From: Modestobacter marinus
GTDB taxonomy: Bacteria; Actinomycetota; Actinomycetes; Mycobacteriales; Geodermatophilaceae
Length of the DNA stretch: 64,000 nt
Assembly (NCBI RefSeq): GCF_011758655.1
Contig: NZ_JAAMPA010000001.1
Location: forward strand, 1,054,001-1,118,000
Reading direction: 5' to 3'
This document shows, one piece after another, positions 8,496 through 16,795 of this stretch. Position 1 is the stretch's first letter; each line of letters begins with the position of its first letter. The notes beneath the pieces are model-generated. The model did no database searches and had not been told where the DNA came from. It saw nothing but the letters and a program-made list of their open reading frames with translations. A program made the translations under genes and the position numbers.

Positions 8496-9209
8496 GTGAC
8501 CCTCGCTGCCGACACACACCCTGCGACGCTGCCCGGACTGCTGACCGACCTGCTGCGCGTGGTGCGCAGTCACCTCCCCCGTCCCGCCGCTGAACCGGTG
8601 AGCACCGGCGATGCGCTGGTGCGGGCACTGTGCCACGACATGCGCAGCCCGCTGGCCGCCCTGGAGTCGGTGCTGGAACGGCTCGACGACGACGACCGCC
8701 GGCCGGAGCTGCTGGAACTGGCGCGCAGCCAGGCGCAGCACCTCACCTCGATGCTCCGCACCGCCGACGCGACCGGCGGCGCGCCCGAGCGGCGCGGGGT
8801 CCGGCTGCTGGTCGACGTCGTCCGCGCCTCGGTGGGCTCCTCGGGGCTGCCGGACAGCCAGCTGGACCTCCAGCTGGCCGCGGACGCGGGCGACGTGGAG
8901 GTGGCCGACGCCCGGGTGCAGCGGATCCTGACCAACCTGCTGGAGAACGCCCACCGGCACGGCGGGGGCCGGCCGGTCCGCCTGCGGGTGGACCGGCGGG
9001 AGGGGTGGGTCGACCTCGCCGTCACCCAGCCGGGGGTGCCGGCCGACCAGGTGCTGGGGCACCTGAACCGGACGACCCCGCCGGTGGACCTGTGCGGGCT
9101 GGGCCTGTGGTCGGTGCAGCGGCAGACCCGGGAGCTCGGCGGGCGGCTGGCCTGGTCGCAGGATGCCGACGGCGCGTTCACGCTGGTGGTGCGCCTGCCG
9201 GACCGCTGA
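8496..9209 (+). CDS. Soluble sensor histidine kinase
   Basis: A 237-residue kinase with no membrane segment and hardly any sensor domain. The dimerisation helix carries the phospho-accepting histidine (ALCHDMRSPLAAL, about residue 47). The ATPase domain shows the N box (ILTNLLENAHRHGG) and a G box (CGLGLWSVQRQTRELGGRL). GTG at 8496 is chosen because GGAGG at 8486-8490 is five bases upstream; GTG at 8490 would overlap that site. Its probable partner is the divergent response regulator. With so little sensory sequence it may read an intracellular cue or be controlled by another protein. The stop is followed by a post-stop hairpin. Confidence 0.8.
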   Translation: MTLAADTHPATLPGLLTDLLRVVRSHLPRPAAEPVSTGDALVRALCHDMRSPLAALESVLERLDDDDRRPELLELARSQAQHLTSMLRTADATGGAPERRGVRLLVDVVRASVGSSGLPDSQLDLQLAADAGDVEVADARVQRILTNLLENAHRHGGGRPVRLRVDRREGWVDLAVTQPGVPADQVLGHLNRTTPPVDLCGLGLWSVQRQTRELGGRLAWSQDADGAFTLVVRLPDR

Positions 9210-9210
9210 T

Positions 9211-9266
9211 GGAGGACCCCCGTGCCCCCCACCGCTCGCAAGCTCGCGGCGGGGGGCAAGGGGGCC
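9211..9266. repeat. Post-stop hairpin repeat, copy B
   Basis: This begins GGAGGACC one base after the kinase TGA, contains the core CTCGCAAGCTCGC, and folds as a long stem (GACCCCCGTGCCCCCC against GGGGGGCAAGGGGGCC). It separates the kinase from the manganese catalase gene and probably terminates kinase transcription. It belongs to the four-copy family described in the findings. Confidence 0.75.
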
Positions 9267-9381
9267 AGGCAGGTCGGCCCCTGCGGGCCAGCGGACGGCA
9301 CGGGGGTGACACCGGGGAGGGGCATCTGTGAGTTGTCACCGCGAGGGCGGCGACAGCGACCGACGCAGAGGGAGAACGCCC

Positions 9382-10245
9382 GTGTTCACGCACACCCACG
9401 CCCTGCAGTACGAGGCCAAGCCCGACGGCCCCGACGCCAACTACGCCCGCCGGCTGCAGGAGGTGCTCGGTGGTCAGTGGGGCGAGATGACCGTCGCCAC
9501 CCAGTACCTGCTGCAGGGCTGGAACTGCCGTCTCCCCGGCAAGTACAAGGACATGCTGCTGGCCATCGGCACCGAGGAGCTGGCGCACGTCGAGATCCTG
9601 GTGACGCTGATCGACCGGCTGCTGGACCACCAGCCGCTCAAGCCCGACTCCGCGGACCACTCCAAGGAGAGCGCCGCCGCGTACGGCCAGAGCAACCCGC
9701 AGCACGCCATCGTCAACGGTGGCGGCGCCTACTTCCGGGACAGCATGGGCCTCCCGTGGAGCGGTGGGTACGTGACCGCCAGCGGCAACCTGATGGCGGA
9801 CTTCCACTACAACGCCACCGCCGAGATGATGGGCCGGCTGCAGGTGAGCCGGCTCTACAACATGACCGACGACAAGGGCGTCAAGGACACCCTCCGGTTC
9901 CTCATCGCCCGGGACCACTACCACCAGATGCAGTGGCTGGCCGCGGCCGAGGAGCTCAAGGCCGACGGGCTGGACAACATCCCGGTGCCGGCGGCCTTCC
10001 CGCTGGACGAGGAGCCGCCGGAGTTCGCCTACGCGTTCCTCGACGCCTCCGACGGGCCGGACGCCGCCAACGGCCGCTGGGCCAACGGGCCGGCGCTGGA
10101 CGGCACCGACAACCAGCTGACCGCCCGCCCGATCGCGGCCAACGCCGACGCCCCGATCCTGCCGCCGGGTGACCCCCGGCTGTACGGGACCCCGCCGGTG
10201 CCGATGCAGGGGATCCTGCAGAAGGCCAAGGACGCCCTCAAGTGA
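9382..10245 (+). CDS. Manganese (non-haem) catalase
   Basis: A 287-residue ferritin-like manganese catalase, which disproportionates hydrogen peroxide at a dimanganese site. The four-helix-bundle ligands are recognisable: Glu in WGEMTVATQYLLQ, Glu and His in GTEELAHVEIL, Glu in NATAEMMGRLQ, and His in ARDHYHQMQW. The C-terminal tail (PPGDPRLYGTPP) is typical of the family. GTG at 9382 is preceded by GAGGGAG at suitable spacing. The enzyme is cytoplasmic and stands alone. A peroxide-defence role fits the ergothioneine cluster later in the window. Confidence 0.92.
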   Translation: MFTHTHALQYEAKPDGPDANYARRLQEVLGGQWGEMTVATQYLLQGWNCRLPGKYKDMLLAIGTEELAHVEILVTLIDRLLDHQPLKPDSADHSKESAAAYGQSNPQHAIVNGGGAYFRDSMGLPWSGGYVTASGNLMADFHYNATAEMMGRLQVSRLYNMTDDKGVKDTLRFLIARDHYHQMQWLAAAEELKADGLDNIPVPAAFPLDEEPPEFAYAFLDASDGPDAANGRWANGPALDGTDNQLTARPIAANADAPILPPGDPRLYGTPPVPMQGILQKAKDALK

Positions 10246-10378
10246 GTCGCCGTCTCCCGTGACCCGTCACGGGGGGCACACCCGCTGCGCCGTCGCCGTG
10301 CCGGCGCCCCGGCTCCGCTGCAGAGCGGACCTGGGACGCCGGCCCGGCGGGCGTCCGCCCCTCCCCGGAGGTCCCGCC

Positions 10379-10705
10379 GTGCACCTGTCCGTCCCCACCC
10401 CCCACCTCTCCGCCCCCGCCCTGCCGGCCCTGCGCCTCCCCGGCCGGCTGCCGGTCGCCACGGTGCTGCTGTCGGTGCTCTACGCCGCGGCGATCGCCGT
10501 CGCCCTCCTCGCCCCCGGGCAGCACGTGCTCGCCGGGTGCGTGGTGCTGGGCGGGCTGGTCAGCCGCTCCGTCGTCCGCCGTCGCCGCTCCGCCGCCGGT
10601 GCGCTCGGCGCGGCCACGGTCGCCGTCGACACCGTCCTGCCCGACCCCGCCGTCCTGCCCGGCAACTCCCGGGACGAGCCGGCTCCCGCACCGGCTGCCG
10701 CCTGA
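10379..10705 (+). CDS. Small membrane protein of unknown function
   Basis: A 108-residue protein with two hydrophobic stretches (about residues 25-45 and 46-60) separated by a short polar turn. An Arg-rich cytoplasmic stretch (SRSVVRRRRS) and an Ala/Pro-rich tail follow. The start is a GTG preceded by GGAGG eight bases away. No family is recognised. It stands between the manganese catalase and the convergent symporter operon, and is 133 bases downstream of the catalase, so co-transcription is possible but unproven. Confidence 0.55.
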   Translation: MHLSVPTPHLSAPALPALRLPGRLPVATVLLSVLYAAAIAVALLAPGQHVLAGCVVLGGLVSRSVVRRRRSAAGALGAATVAVDTVLPDPAVLPGNSRDEPAPAPAAA

Positions 10706-10802
10706 GGCACCCGGGCACGACGCGAGGCGCGCCCCCACCGGGGACGCGCCTCGCGCCTCACTCAGTCCGCTGAGACCAGGTCAGTTCCACCCGGCTCCGC
10801 CA

Positions 10803-10863
10803 CGGCCTGGCTGCAGGGGCCCACGGCGAGCTTGCGAGTCGTGGGGGGCAGCCAGGTCCTTCA
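10803..10863. repeat. Post-stop hairpin repeat, copy C
   Basis: Read on the minus strand this begins GAAGGACC one base after the symporter TGA, contains CTCGCAAGCTCG, and closes through CTGGCTGC and GCAGCCAG. The outer stem differs in sequence from the other copies yet still pairs, which supports conservation of structure. It probably terminates the symporter operon and the convergent small membrane protein gene. Confidence 0.75.
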
Positions 10864-12477
10864 TCAGTGCGCGACCGCCTTCTCCGCGCCGATGCCGGTC
10901 AGCGACCGGACCTCGAGCTCGGCGTACTTGTCGATGTCCGGCTTCTCCTTGGAGACCTTCGTCCCCAGCCAGCCGAGGAAGAAGGACAGCGGGATGGAGA
11001 CCAGGCCGGGGTTGCGCAGCGGGAACCAGGCGATGTCGAAGTTGGAGAACATCGCCGTCTCCGAGCCCGACACGACCGGCGAGAAGATGATCAGGCCGAT
11101 GCAGACGATCAGCCCGCCGTAGATCGACCACAGCGCGCCCTGGGTGGTGAAGTCCTTCCAGAAGAGCGTGTAGAGGATCGTCGGCAGGTTGGCCGAGGCC
11201 GCCACCGCGAAGGCCAGGGCCACCAGGAAGGCGATGTTGATCCCCGCCTGCAGCGCCAGGATGCCCAGGCCGATGGAGACCGCGCCGATCACGACGGCGG
11301 TGATCCGGGCGACCCGGACCTCCGAGTTCGGGTCCCCCTCGCCCTTCTTGAGCACCGAGGCGTAGACGTCGTGGGCGAAGGACGCCGACGCGGTGATGGT
11401 CAGCCCGGCGACGACCGCGAGGATCGTGGCGAAGGCGACGCCGGCGATGATGCCCAGCAGCACCGTGCCGCCGAGCTCGAAGGCCAGCAGCGGCGCCGCC
11501 GCGTTGACCCCGCCGGGTGCGGCGAGGATGCGCTCGGAGCCCACCAGGGCACCGGCGCCGTAGCCGATGACCAGGCTGAACAGGTAGAAGGCGCCGATCA
11601 GCCAGATGGCCCAGACGACCGACTTCCGGGCGTCCTTGGCGGTGGGCACGGTGTAGAAGCGCATCAGCACGTGCGGCAGGCCGGCGGTGCCGAGCACCAG
11701 GGCCAGCGCCAGGCTGATGAAGTCCAGCCGGGTCGCCTCCGAGAGCCCGTACTGGGCGCCGGGCTCCACGACCTGCTGCCCCTCGGAGGCGATCGCCCCG
11801 CCGATCAGCGAGGACAGGTTGAAGCCGTACTCGGCGAGCACCCAGATCGTCATGACCAGGGCACCGGCGATGAGCAGCGTCGCCTTGATCATCTGCACGT
11901 ACGTGGTGCCGCGCATGCCGCCGACCAGCACGTAGAAGATCATCAGCCCGCCGACGACGACCACGACCAGGGCCTCGGCCGCGGCGCCGCTCACCCCCAG
12001 GAGCAGGGCGACCAGGCCACCGGCACCGGCCATCTGCGCGAGCAGGTAGAAGAGCGAGACGAACAGCGTGGAGATGGCCGCCGCGGTGCGCACCGGCCCC
12101 TGCCGCATCCGGAAGGCCAGGACGTCGGCCATGGTGAAGCGGGCCGTGTTGCGCATCAGCTCCGCGACCAGCAGCAGCGCCACCAGCCAGGCGACGAGGA
12201 AGCCGATCGAGTACAGGAAGCCGTCGTAGCCGTAGATGGCGATGGCGCCGGCGATGCCGAGGAACGAGGCCGCCGACAGGTAGTCGCCGGCGATGGCCAG
12301 GCCGTTCTGGGTGCCGGTGATGTTGCGGCCGGCGGCGTAGTAGTCCGCGGCGCTCTTGTTGTTCCGGCTGGCGCGGAAGGTGATGAACAGCGTGATCACG
12401 ACGAAGGCGCCGAAGATCGAGATGTTGATCGCCGGCTCGCCGATCGTCGCGCTCTCGGCGGCGAACACGTCAGCCAC
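10864..12477 (-). CDS. actP: Sodium:solute symporter, acetate/cation type (ActP-like)
   Basis: A 537-residue member of the sodium:solute symporter family with about 13 membrane helices and an N-terminal periplasmic lead. The stretches NGLAIAGDYLSAASFLGIAG and GLTITASASFAHDVY are characteristic of the ActP/MctC branch, which imports acetate, propionate or pyruvate with a cation. Directly upstream, overlapping by eight bases, is a DUF485 protein, the usual partner of ActP (as yjcH in E. coli). An acyl-CoA ligase lies elsewhere in the window, but no acetyl-CoA synthetase is adjacent. Substrate choice among short carboxylates is inferred. Confidence 0.88.
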   Translation of the reverse strand: MADVFAAESATIGEPAINISIFGAFVVITLFITFRASRNNKSAADYYAAGRNITGTQNGLAIAGDYLSAASFLGIAGAIAIYGYDGFLYSIGFLVAWLVALLLVAELMRNTARFTMADVLAFRMRQGPVRTAAAISTLFVSLFYLLAQMAGAGGLVALLLGVSGAAAEALVVVVVGGLMIFYVLVGGMRGTTYVQMIKATLLIAGALVMTIWVLAEYGFNLSSLIGGAIASEGQQVVEPGAQYGLSEATRLDFISLALALVLGTAGLPHVLMRFYTVPTAKDARKSVVWAIWLIGAFYLFSLVIGYGAGALVGSERILAAPGGVNAAAPLLAFELGGTVLLGIIAGVAFATILAVVAGLTITASASFAHDVYASVLKKGEGDPNSEVRVARITAVVIGAVSIGLGILALQAGINIAFLVALAFAVAASANLPTILYTLFWKDFTTQGALWSIYGGLIVCIGLIIFSPVVSGSETAMFSNFDIAWFPLRNPGLVSIPLSFFLGWLGTKVSKEKPDIDKYAELEVRSLTGIGAEKAVAH

Positions 12478-12844
12478 GGGGGGTCTCCTCGTTCCGGGGC
12501 GAGGCGAACTCGTGGGCCTCGAGGCGGGTGCGCATCTCGTCGGAGATGGGGTCGGTGTTCTTGCTGGCGTGCCGCACGTAGAGCTGGGTGATCAGGAAGG
12601 TGCTGACGAACTGGCCCAGCCCGAGCAGGATGCCGAGGTTGACGTTGCCGAAGACCTCGGTGGACATGAAGTCGGCCGCGTAGGTGGAGAGCAGGACGAA
12701 CAGCAGGTACCAGACGAGGAAGGCGACGGTCATCGGCACGGCGAAGCTGCGGAACCGGCGACGCAGCTCGGTGAACTCCGGGGACTCCTGCGCCTGGCGG
12801 TACTCCTCCGGGGTCAGCAGCTTGCGTTCGTTCGGGGGTGTCAC
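12470..12844 (-). CDS. DUF485 membrane protein, symporter partner
   Basis: A 124-residue protein with two membrane helices (about residues 35-60 and 72-95) of the DUF485/YjcH family. The N-terminus ELRRRFRSFAVPMTVAFLVW is the family hallmark. The GTG at 12844 has GAGG six bases upstream and is preferred over GTG at 12856. The 3' end overlaps the symporter start, indicating translational coupling. The family is thought to assist or modulate ActP-type transporters. Its upstream region (12845-13012) holds the promoter shared back to back with the Rieske gene. Confidence 0.85.
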   Translation of the reverse strand: MTPPNERKLLTPEEYRQAQESPEFTELRRRFRSFAVPMTVAFLVWYLLFVLLSTYAADFMSTEVFGNVNLGILLGLGQFVSTFLITQLYVRHASKNTDPISDEMRTRLEAHEFASPRNEETPRG

Positions 12845-13012
12845 ATGGCACCTCACTGTGTGTCGCCTGTCGGGTGATCGCGGTCACCTTAGGGTGTCCG
12901 TGCTCACAATGGGAGCCACGGTGTCCCGATAGTTACCGAAGCCGTCTCGGAGGACGCCTGGAGTCCACGCAGGGGCAACGTCGGGGAAACGGCCGGCTGG
13001 TGCCATGGGTGC

Positions 13013-14344
13013 ATGGCCTCCTCCAGGACCACGCCCTCCGGGACCACGAGCTGCCGGACCGGTGCGCCGGGGACCGACGGGCGGGCCGCGGCCGGCACCG
13101 GCTGGTACGCCGTCGCCCGCTCCAGCGAGGTGGGGACGACGCCGCGGCAGGTGGGCGCGGGCGGGCAGCCCTACGTCGTCCTCCGCACCCGGCCCGGCGC
13201 GGAGGTGACCGCCCTGTCGGCGCGCTGCCCGCACCGGTTGGTGCCGCTGACCACCGCCACCGTCGTCGACGGCCGGGTGCGGTGCGCCTACCACGGCTGG
13301 GAGTTCAACGCGGAGGGCCGCTGCGTGGAGATCCCGTCGCTGGGGCCGGTCGGCACCCCGCCCCCGCGGGCCGACCTCTCCGCCCCCTGGGCGGTCGAGG
13401 AGCGGGACGGCTGGGTGTGGCTGGCCCCCGACCCCACGCCCGTCCCCCGGCCCCCGCGCACGAACGGGACGACGCCGTCGCCGGAGCCGGTGCCCGACCT
13501 GCCACCGCCGGACGGACCGGTCCTGGACAACCTGCACCCCGCGCTGGAGCACGCCTGGCACCCGGTCGCCCCGGCCGCCGGACTCCGCGCCGGCGGGTAC
13601 CTGCAGACCCGGTTGCTCGGGCGCACCTGGACGGTGCACCGCCGGGCCGACGGCGCGCTGGACGCCGATCCCCCTGCCTGGGGCGTCGTCGAGCACCTCG
13701 GCCTGGTCTGGATCGCCCCGGCCGAGCCGCGGGCCGAGCTGCTCGCCGTCCCGGAGACCGCGGACCCGCTGGCCGCCTCCGGCTGGCTTGCCCCGGTCCG
13801 CAGCGCCGCGTCGGCCGGCGCGCTGGCCGACGCGTTCCTCGACGTCTCCCGCCGGCCGCCCGGGCGCCCGGCGCCGGAGCCGGCCGTCCCGGAGGTGACC
13901 CACGATCCGGACGGGTTCTCCGGCGTGCAGGAGGAGCCGCTGCGCGCCCGGCGGGTGACCTCGGTCCACCGGGCACCGTTCCAGCTGCTGCGGCGGGAGC
14001 AGGACCTGCCGACGGGGGCGGTGACCACGGTCGTGCGGCTGCTGCAGCCCGAGGACGCCGACTCGACCCGGGTGCACACCTGCGTGCTGGTGCGGCAGGC
14101 CGGCGGCGCGGTCTCCCCCGACACCCTCGCCGCGGCGCTGGCGTCCGCGGCCGCCGAGCTCGAGGAGGACCTCGCGTTGCTGGCGCGCTGGGGCAGCACC
14201 GGGCTGCCCCTGCTGCCCCGGGACGAGCTGCACCTGCGGGCCGACCGGCTGGGGGTGGCGCTCCGCCGGACACTGGCCGACTTCGCCGCCGACTGCGCGG
14301 CCGCCGACCAGGCCGAGGCACTGCAGGGGCGCGCCACCGCCTGA
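13013..14344 (+). CDS. Rieske [2Fe-2S] domain protein, oxygenase-like
   Basis: A 443-residue protein with an N-terminal Rieske cluster domain. CPHR supplies the first Cys and His and, 16 residues on, CAYHGW supplies the second pair. The surroundings (GWEFNAEGRC and then a proline-rich hinge) resemble ring-hydroxylating oxygenase alpha subunits. The C-terminal part is divergent: the place where oxygenases carry the DxxHxxxxH iron ligands reads DNLHPALEHAWHP, so a mononuclear iron site is possible but not canonical. It starts at ATG 13013. No ferredoxin or reductase gene is nearby. The substrate is unknown. Confidence 0.72.
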   Translation: MASSRTTPSGTTSCRTGAPGTDGRAAAGTGWYAVARSSEVGTTPRQVGAGGQPYVVLRTRPGAEVTALSARCPHRLVPLTTATVVDGRVRCAYHGWEFNAEGRCVEIPSLGPVGTPPPRADLSAPWAVEERDGWVWLAPDPTPVPRPPRTNGTTPSPEPVPDLPPPDGPVLDNLHPALEHAWHPVAPAAGLRAGGYLQTRLLGRTWTVHRRADGALDADPPAWGVVEHLGLVWIAPAEPRAELLAVPETADPLAASGWLAPVRSAASAGALADAFLDVSRRPPGRPAPEPAVPEVTHDPDGFSGVQEEPLRARRVTSVHRAPFQLLRREQDLPTGAVTTVVRLLQPEDADSTRVHTCVLVRQAGGAVSPDTLAAALASAAAELEEDLALLARWGSTGLPLLPRDELHLRADRLGVALRRTLADFAADCAAADQAEALQGRATA

Positions 14345-14377
14345 CCGTGCCGTGCCGCGGGCGCGCAGGATGGGCCG

Positions 14378-14830
14378 ATGGCCGCAGCCGGGCAGTTCGA
14401 GCGGGGCACCGACGGCCCGCGGGTGATCCTCGTCGGGGTGGACGGCTCTCCGACGTCCCTGCGCGCCGCGGCCTACGCGGCCGGGCTGGCCCGCCGCCAG
14501 CACTCCCGGCTGGTCGCGGTCTTCGTGGAGGAGCCGCCGTCGATGGTCGGCTGGGTGCCCGAGGCCCAGGCGATCGCCCGGGACGCCGCTGCGCAGGTGG
14601 GCGAGGAGCTGCGCCAGGAGCTGCGCGCGGCGACCGAGCACCTGGGCATCGGGGTGGAGCTGCGCACCGCGCAGGGCGACCCGGTGACCGAGCTGTCCCG
14701 GATCGCCGACGAGCTGCCGGCGGACGCGGTGCTGGTGGGCGCCTCGGAGCAGGCCGGCCACCGGGTGATCGGGTCGGTGGCGGTGCGGCTGGTGCGGGTC
14801 GGCCGCTGGCCCGTGACCGTCGTCCCCTGA
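14378..14830 (+). CDS. Universal stress protein (UspA family)
   Basis: A 150-residue single UspA domain. It opens with ILVGVDGSPTSLRAAAYA (strand and nucleotide-binding aspartate). The ATP-binding G-2x-G-9x-G(S/T)-like region is only partly conserved near the end (VLVGASEQAGHRVIGSVAVRL). Proteins of this fold bind ATP or AMP and accumulate under stress or stasis. The start at ATG 14378 lies 33 bases beyond the Rieske gene stop, so the two may share a transcript. Its individual role is unknown. Confidence 0.85.
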   Translation: MAAAGQFERGTDGPRVILVGVDGSPTSLRAAAYAAGLARRQHSRLVAVFVEEPPSMVGWVPEAQAIARDAAAQVGEELRQELRAATEHLGIGVELRTAQGDPVTELSRIADELPADAVLVGASEQAGHRVIGSVAVRLVRVGRWPVTVVP

Positions 14831-14876
14831 CGCTCTCCCGTGACGGTCGTGCGGTGAGCCGCTACGGTTCGCCGGC

Positions 14877-15335
14877 GTGACGACCCCCTCCGCGGAGCTG
14901 ACCGACCTGCCCGAGCTGCGCGTGGTCGGAGTGCAGCTCGAGGCCCCGTTCGACGAGCTTCAGCACGAGGTCCCGAGGGCCTAGCAAGCGCTCCTGAGCC
15001 GCACCGCCGAGCTGCCGGACCCCGGGGCGACGGGGTACGTCGAGGCCAGCCAGCACCTGGGTGGCGGCCGCTACCGGGAGACGGTGGGGGTGCTCGCCGA
15101 CGCGCGCACGGCGGTGCCGGCCGGCATGACGGCCGTGGTCCTGCCCGCGGCGCGCTGGGCCCGGCTGGTCCACGACGGGCCGCTGCCCGAGGTCGCCGAG
15201 AGCTTCGGCCGGCTGCACGACTGGTGTGCCGAGCGGGGCCTGACGCACGGCGACCTGAAGCTGGACACCGGCTACGGCTCCGACGGCGCCGGTCCGCACG
15301 TGCTGCACGTCGACGTCCCGGGCACCTCCGACTGA
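14877..15335 (+). pseudogene. GyrI-like/small-ligand-binding protein interrupted by an amber codon
   Basis: A continuous reading frame of 153 codons from GTG 14877 to the TGA at 15333 is broken by a single in-frame TAG at 14982-14984 (codon 36). Coding character continues without frameshift on both sides. The N-terminal part reads LPELRVVGVQLEAPFDEL and the C-terminal part includes WARLVHDGPLPEVAESFGRL and HVDVPGTSD. The sequence after the stop looks like the effector-binding (GyrI-like/AraC C-terminal) fold. The context PRA-stop-QALL suggests that a tryptophan codon TGG mutated to TAG. A shorter product from an internal start after the stop is possible. The gene is most simply a recent pseudogene or a sequencing error. 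Confidence 0.65.
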
Positions 15336-15338
15336 CGC

Positions 15339-16610
15339 TCAGGACGCCGCCGGCTCCTCGTCGGCGGCGAAGGCGTTGGCCACCAGGTCCCGGTGCGCGG
15401 CGAGCAGCCACCAGAGCACCCCGGCGAGCACCAGCTGGACGGCGCCGGACACCGCGAACACGGTGGGCACGCTCGTCGCGTCGGCCAGCAGACCGCCGGC
15501 GAGCGCGCCCAGCGGGATGCCGCCCCAGACCAGCGTCCGGTAGCCACCCTGCACGCGGCCGAACAGCGCCTCGGGGATGAGCGCCTGGCGCAGCGACATG
15601 GTGAGCACGTTCCAGAACAGCACCCCCACCGTCCCGGCCCCGAACAGCACCCCGGCCACGACGCCGTTCTCCGTGAAGGCCATGGCGCCCAGGGTCAGCG
15701 CGGCCAGCACGGACCCGGCGACCAGCGTGGCGGTGCGCCCGATCCGGTCGGCCAGCGGCGCGGCGGTCAGCCCGCCGAGCACCGCGCCCACCCCGCCTGC
15801 GGTCAGCAGCAGGCCGTACCCGGCCGCGCCGATCTCCACGGTGTCCAGCGCGTACAGCACGAAGACACCGGTGGTCATCGACGAGGTGAGCGCGGTGCTC
15901 GCCGAGACGAGGGTGAGGCCGCGGAGGAAGCGGTGCCGCCACAGCCAGCCCACGCCCTCGGCGACGTCCCGGCGGATGGTCGTGGGCGGGCCCTCACCCC
16001 GGGCCGGCCGGTGGGTGCCGGCGATGCCGACCACCAGGACGGCGGCGAGCAGGAACCCGCCGGCGGTGGTGAGCAGCGGCGCGGCCGCCGCGAGGACGAA
16101 GAGCACCGAGCCCAGCGGGGCGCCGATGAAGCCCTGACTCGCCTCCTCGGCGGTGGTGAGCAGCCCGTTGCCGCGGTCGAGCTGGTCGCGGCGCACGACC
16201 TGAGGCAGCATCGCCCGGGCCGCGCTGTCGTACACGGTCTCGGCGACCCCCACCGCGAACGCCACGGTGTAGAGGACGACGAGCGACGTCGTCCCGGTGA
16301 GCACCGTGGCCGCCAGGGCGGCCAGGGCGGCGGCCCGGACGACGTTGGCGGCGGCCATCGCGCGCTTGCGGTCGCTCCGGTCGACGAAGGCGCCGGCCGG
16401 CAGGGCGAACAGCAGCCAGGGCAGGAAGGCCAGCGACGTCAGTGCCGCGACCGCGACCGGGTCCCGGGTGAGGGTCGCGGCCAGCAGCGGCAGCGCGACC
16501 CGGTTCACCCCGTCGGCGAGGTTGGACGCGGCGCTGGCCGCGTAGAGCCGCCAGAACGCCGGACCGAGGGGCGAGGACACGACCGGCACCCTGCCAGTGC
16601 GCTCCGACAC
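15339..16610 (-). CDS. MFS transporter (drug-efflux type)
   Basis: A 423-residue major facilitator with about 12 hydrophobic segments. The loop 2-3 signature is FVDRSDRKRAMAAANVVRA and the matching half-repeat is PLADRIGRTATLVAGSVL. It belongs to the MFS_3/enterobactin-exporter-like group that exports drugs or siderophores. The start is uncertain: GTG at 16610 gives a short lead (SERTGRVPVVSS), while GTG at 16589 is also usable and neither has a good ribosome site. A perfect 19-base inverted repeat lies just upstream (16641-16697). It is convergent with the broken gene at 14877-15335 and divergent from the kinase operon. The substrate is unknown. Confidence 0.82.
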   Translation of the reverse strand: MSERTGRVPVVSSPLGPAFWRLYAASAASNLADGVNRVALPLLAATLTRDPVAVAALTSLAFLPWLLFALPAGAFVDRSDRKRAMAAANVVRAAALAALAATVLTGTTSLVVLYTVAFAVGVAETVYDSAARAMLPQVVRRDQLDRGNGLLTTAEEASQGFIGAPLGSVLFVLAAAAPLLTTAGGFLLAAVLVVGIAGTHRPARGEGPPTTIRRDVAEGVGWLWRHRFLRGLTLVSASTALTSSMTTGVFVLYALDTVEIGAAGYGLLLTAGGVGAVLGGLTAAPLADRIGRTATLVAGSVLAALTLGAMAFTENGVVAGVLFGAGTVGVLFWNVLTMSLRQALIPEALFGRVQGGYRTLVWGGIPLGALAGGLLADATSVPTVFAVSGAVQLVLAGVLWWLLAAHRDLVANAFAADEEPAAS

Positions 16611-16640
16611 CCCCGCGTCGCCCCGCAGACCCGAGCCCGT

Positions 16641-16697
16641 CGAGTGACAGCTCAGCGGGGTCCCCGCCCCGCTGATCGCCCGCTGAGCTGTCACTCG
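16641..16697. repeat. Perfect 19-base inverted repeat in a divergent promoter region
   Basis: CGAGTGACAGCTCAGCGGG at 16641-16659 is exactly inverted at 16679-16697, with a 19-base loop. It lies between the divergent MFS gene and histidine kinase gene. It could be a transcription-factor site, an attenuating hairpin in the MFS leader, or a repeat-family member. No coding frame of its own was recognised. Confidence 0.7.
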
Positions 16698-16795
16698 GCG
16701 ATGCGGTGCCCGCCGGAGGCTCATCCCGGGGGCGGACACGCGGTTCACCCCGCGGGACGACGACGGCGGGCGCCGCGCTGCCTAGGGTCGGCAGC

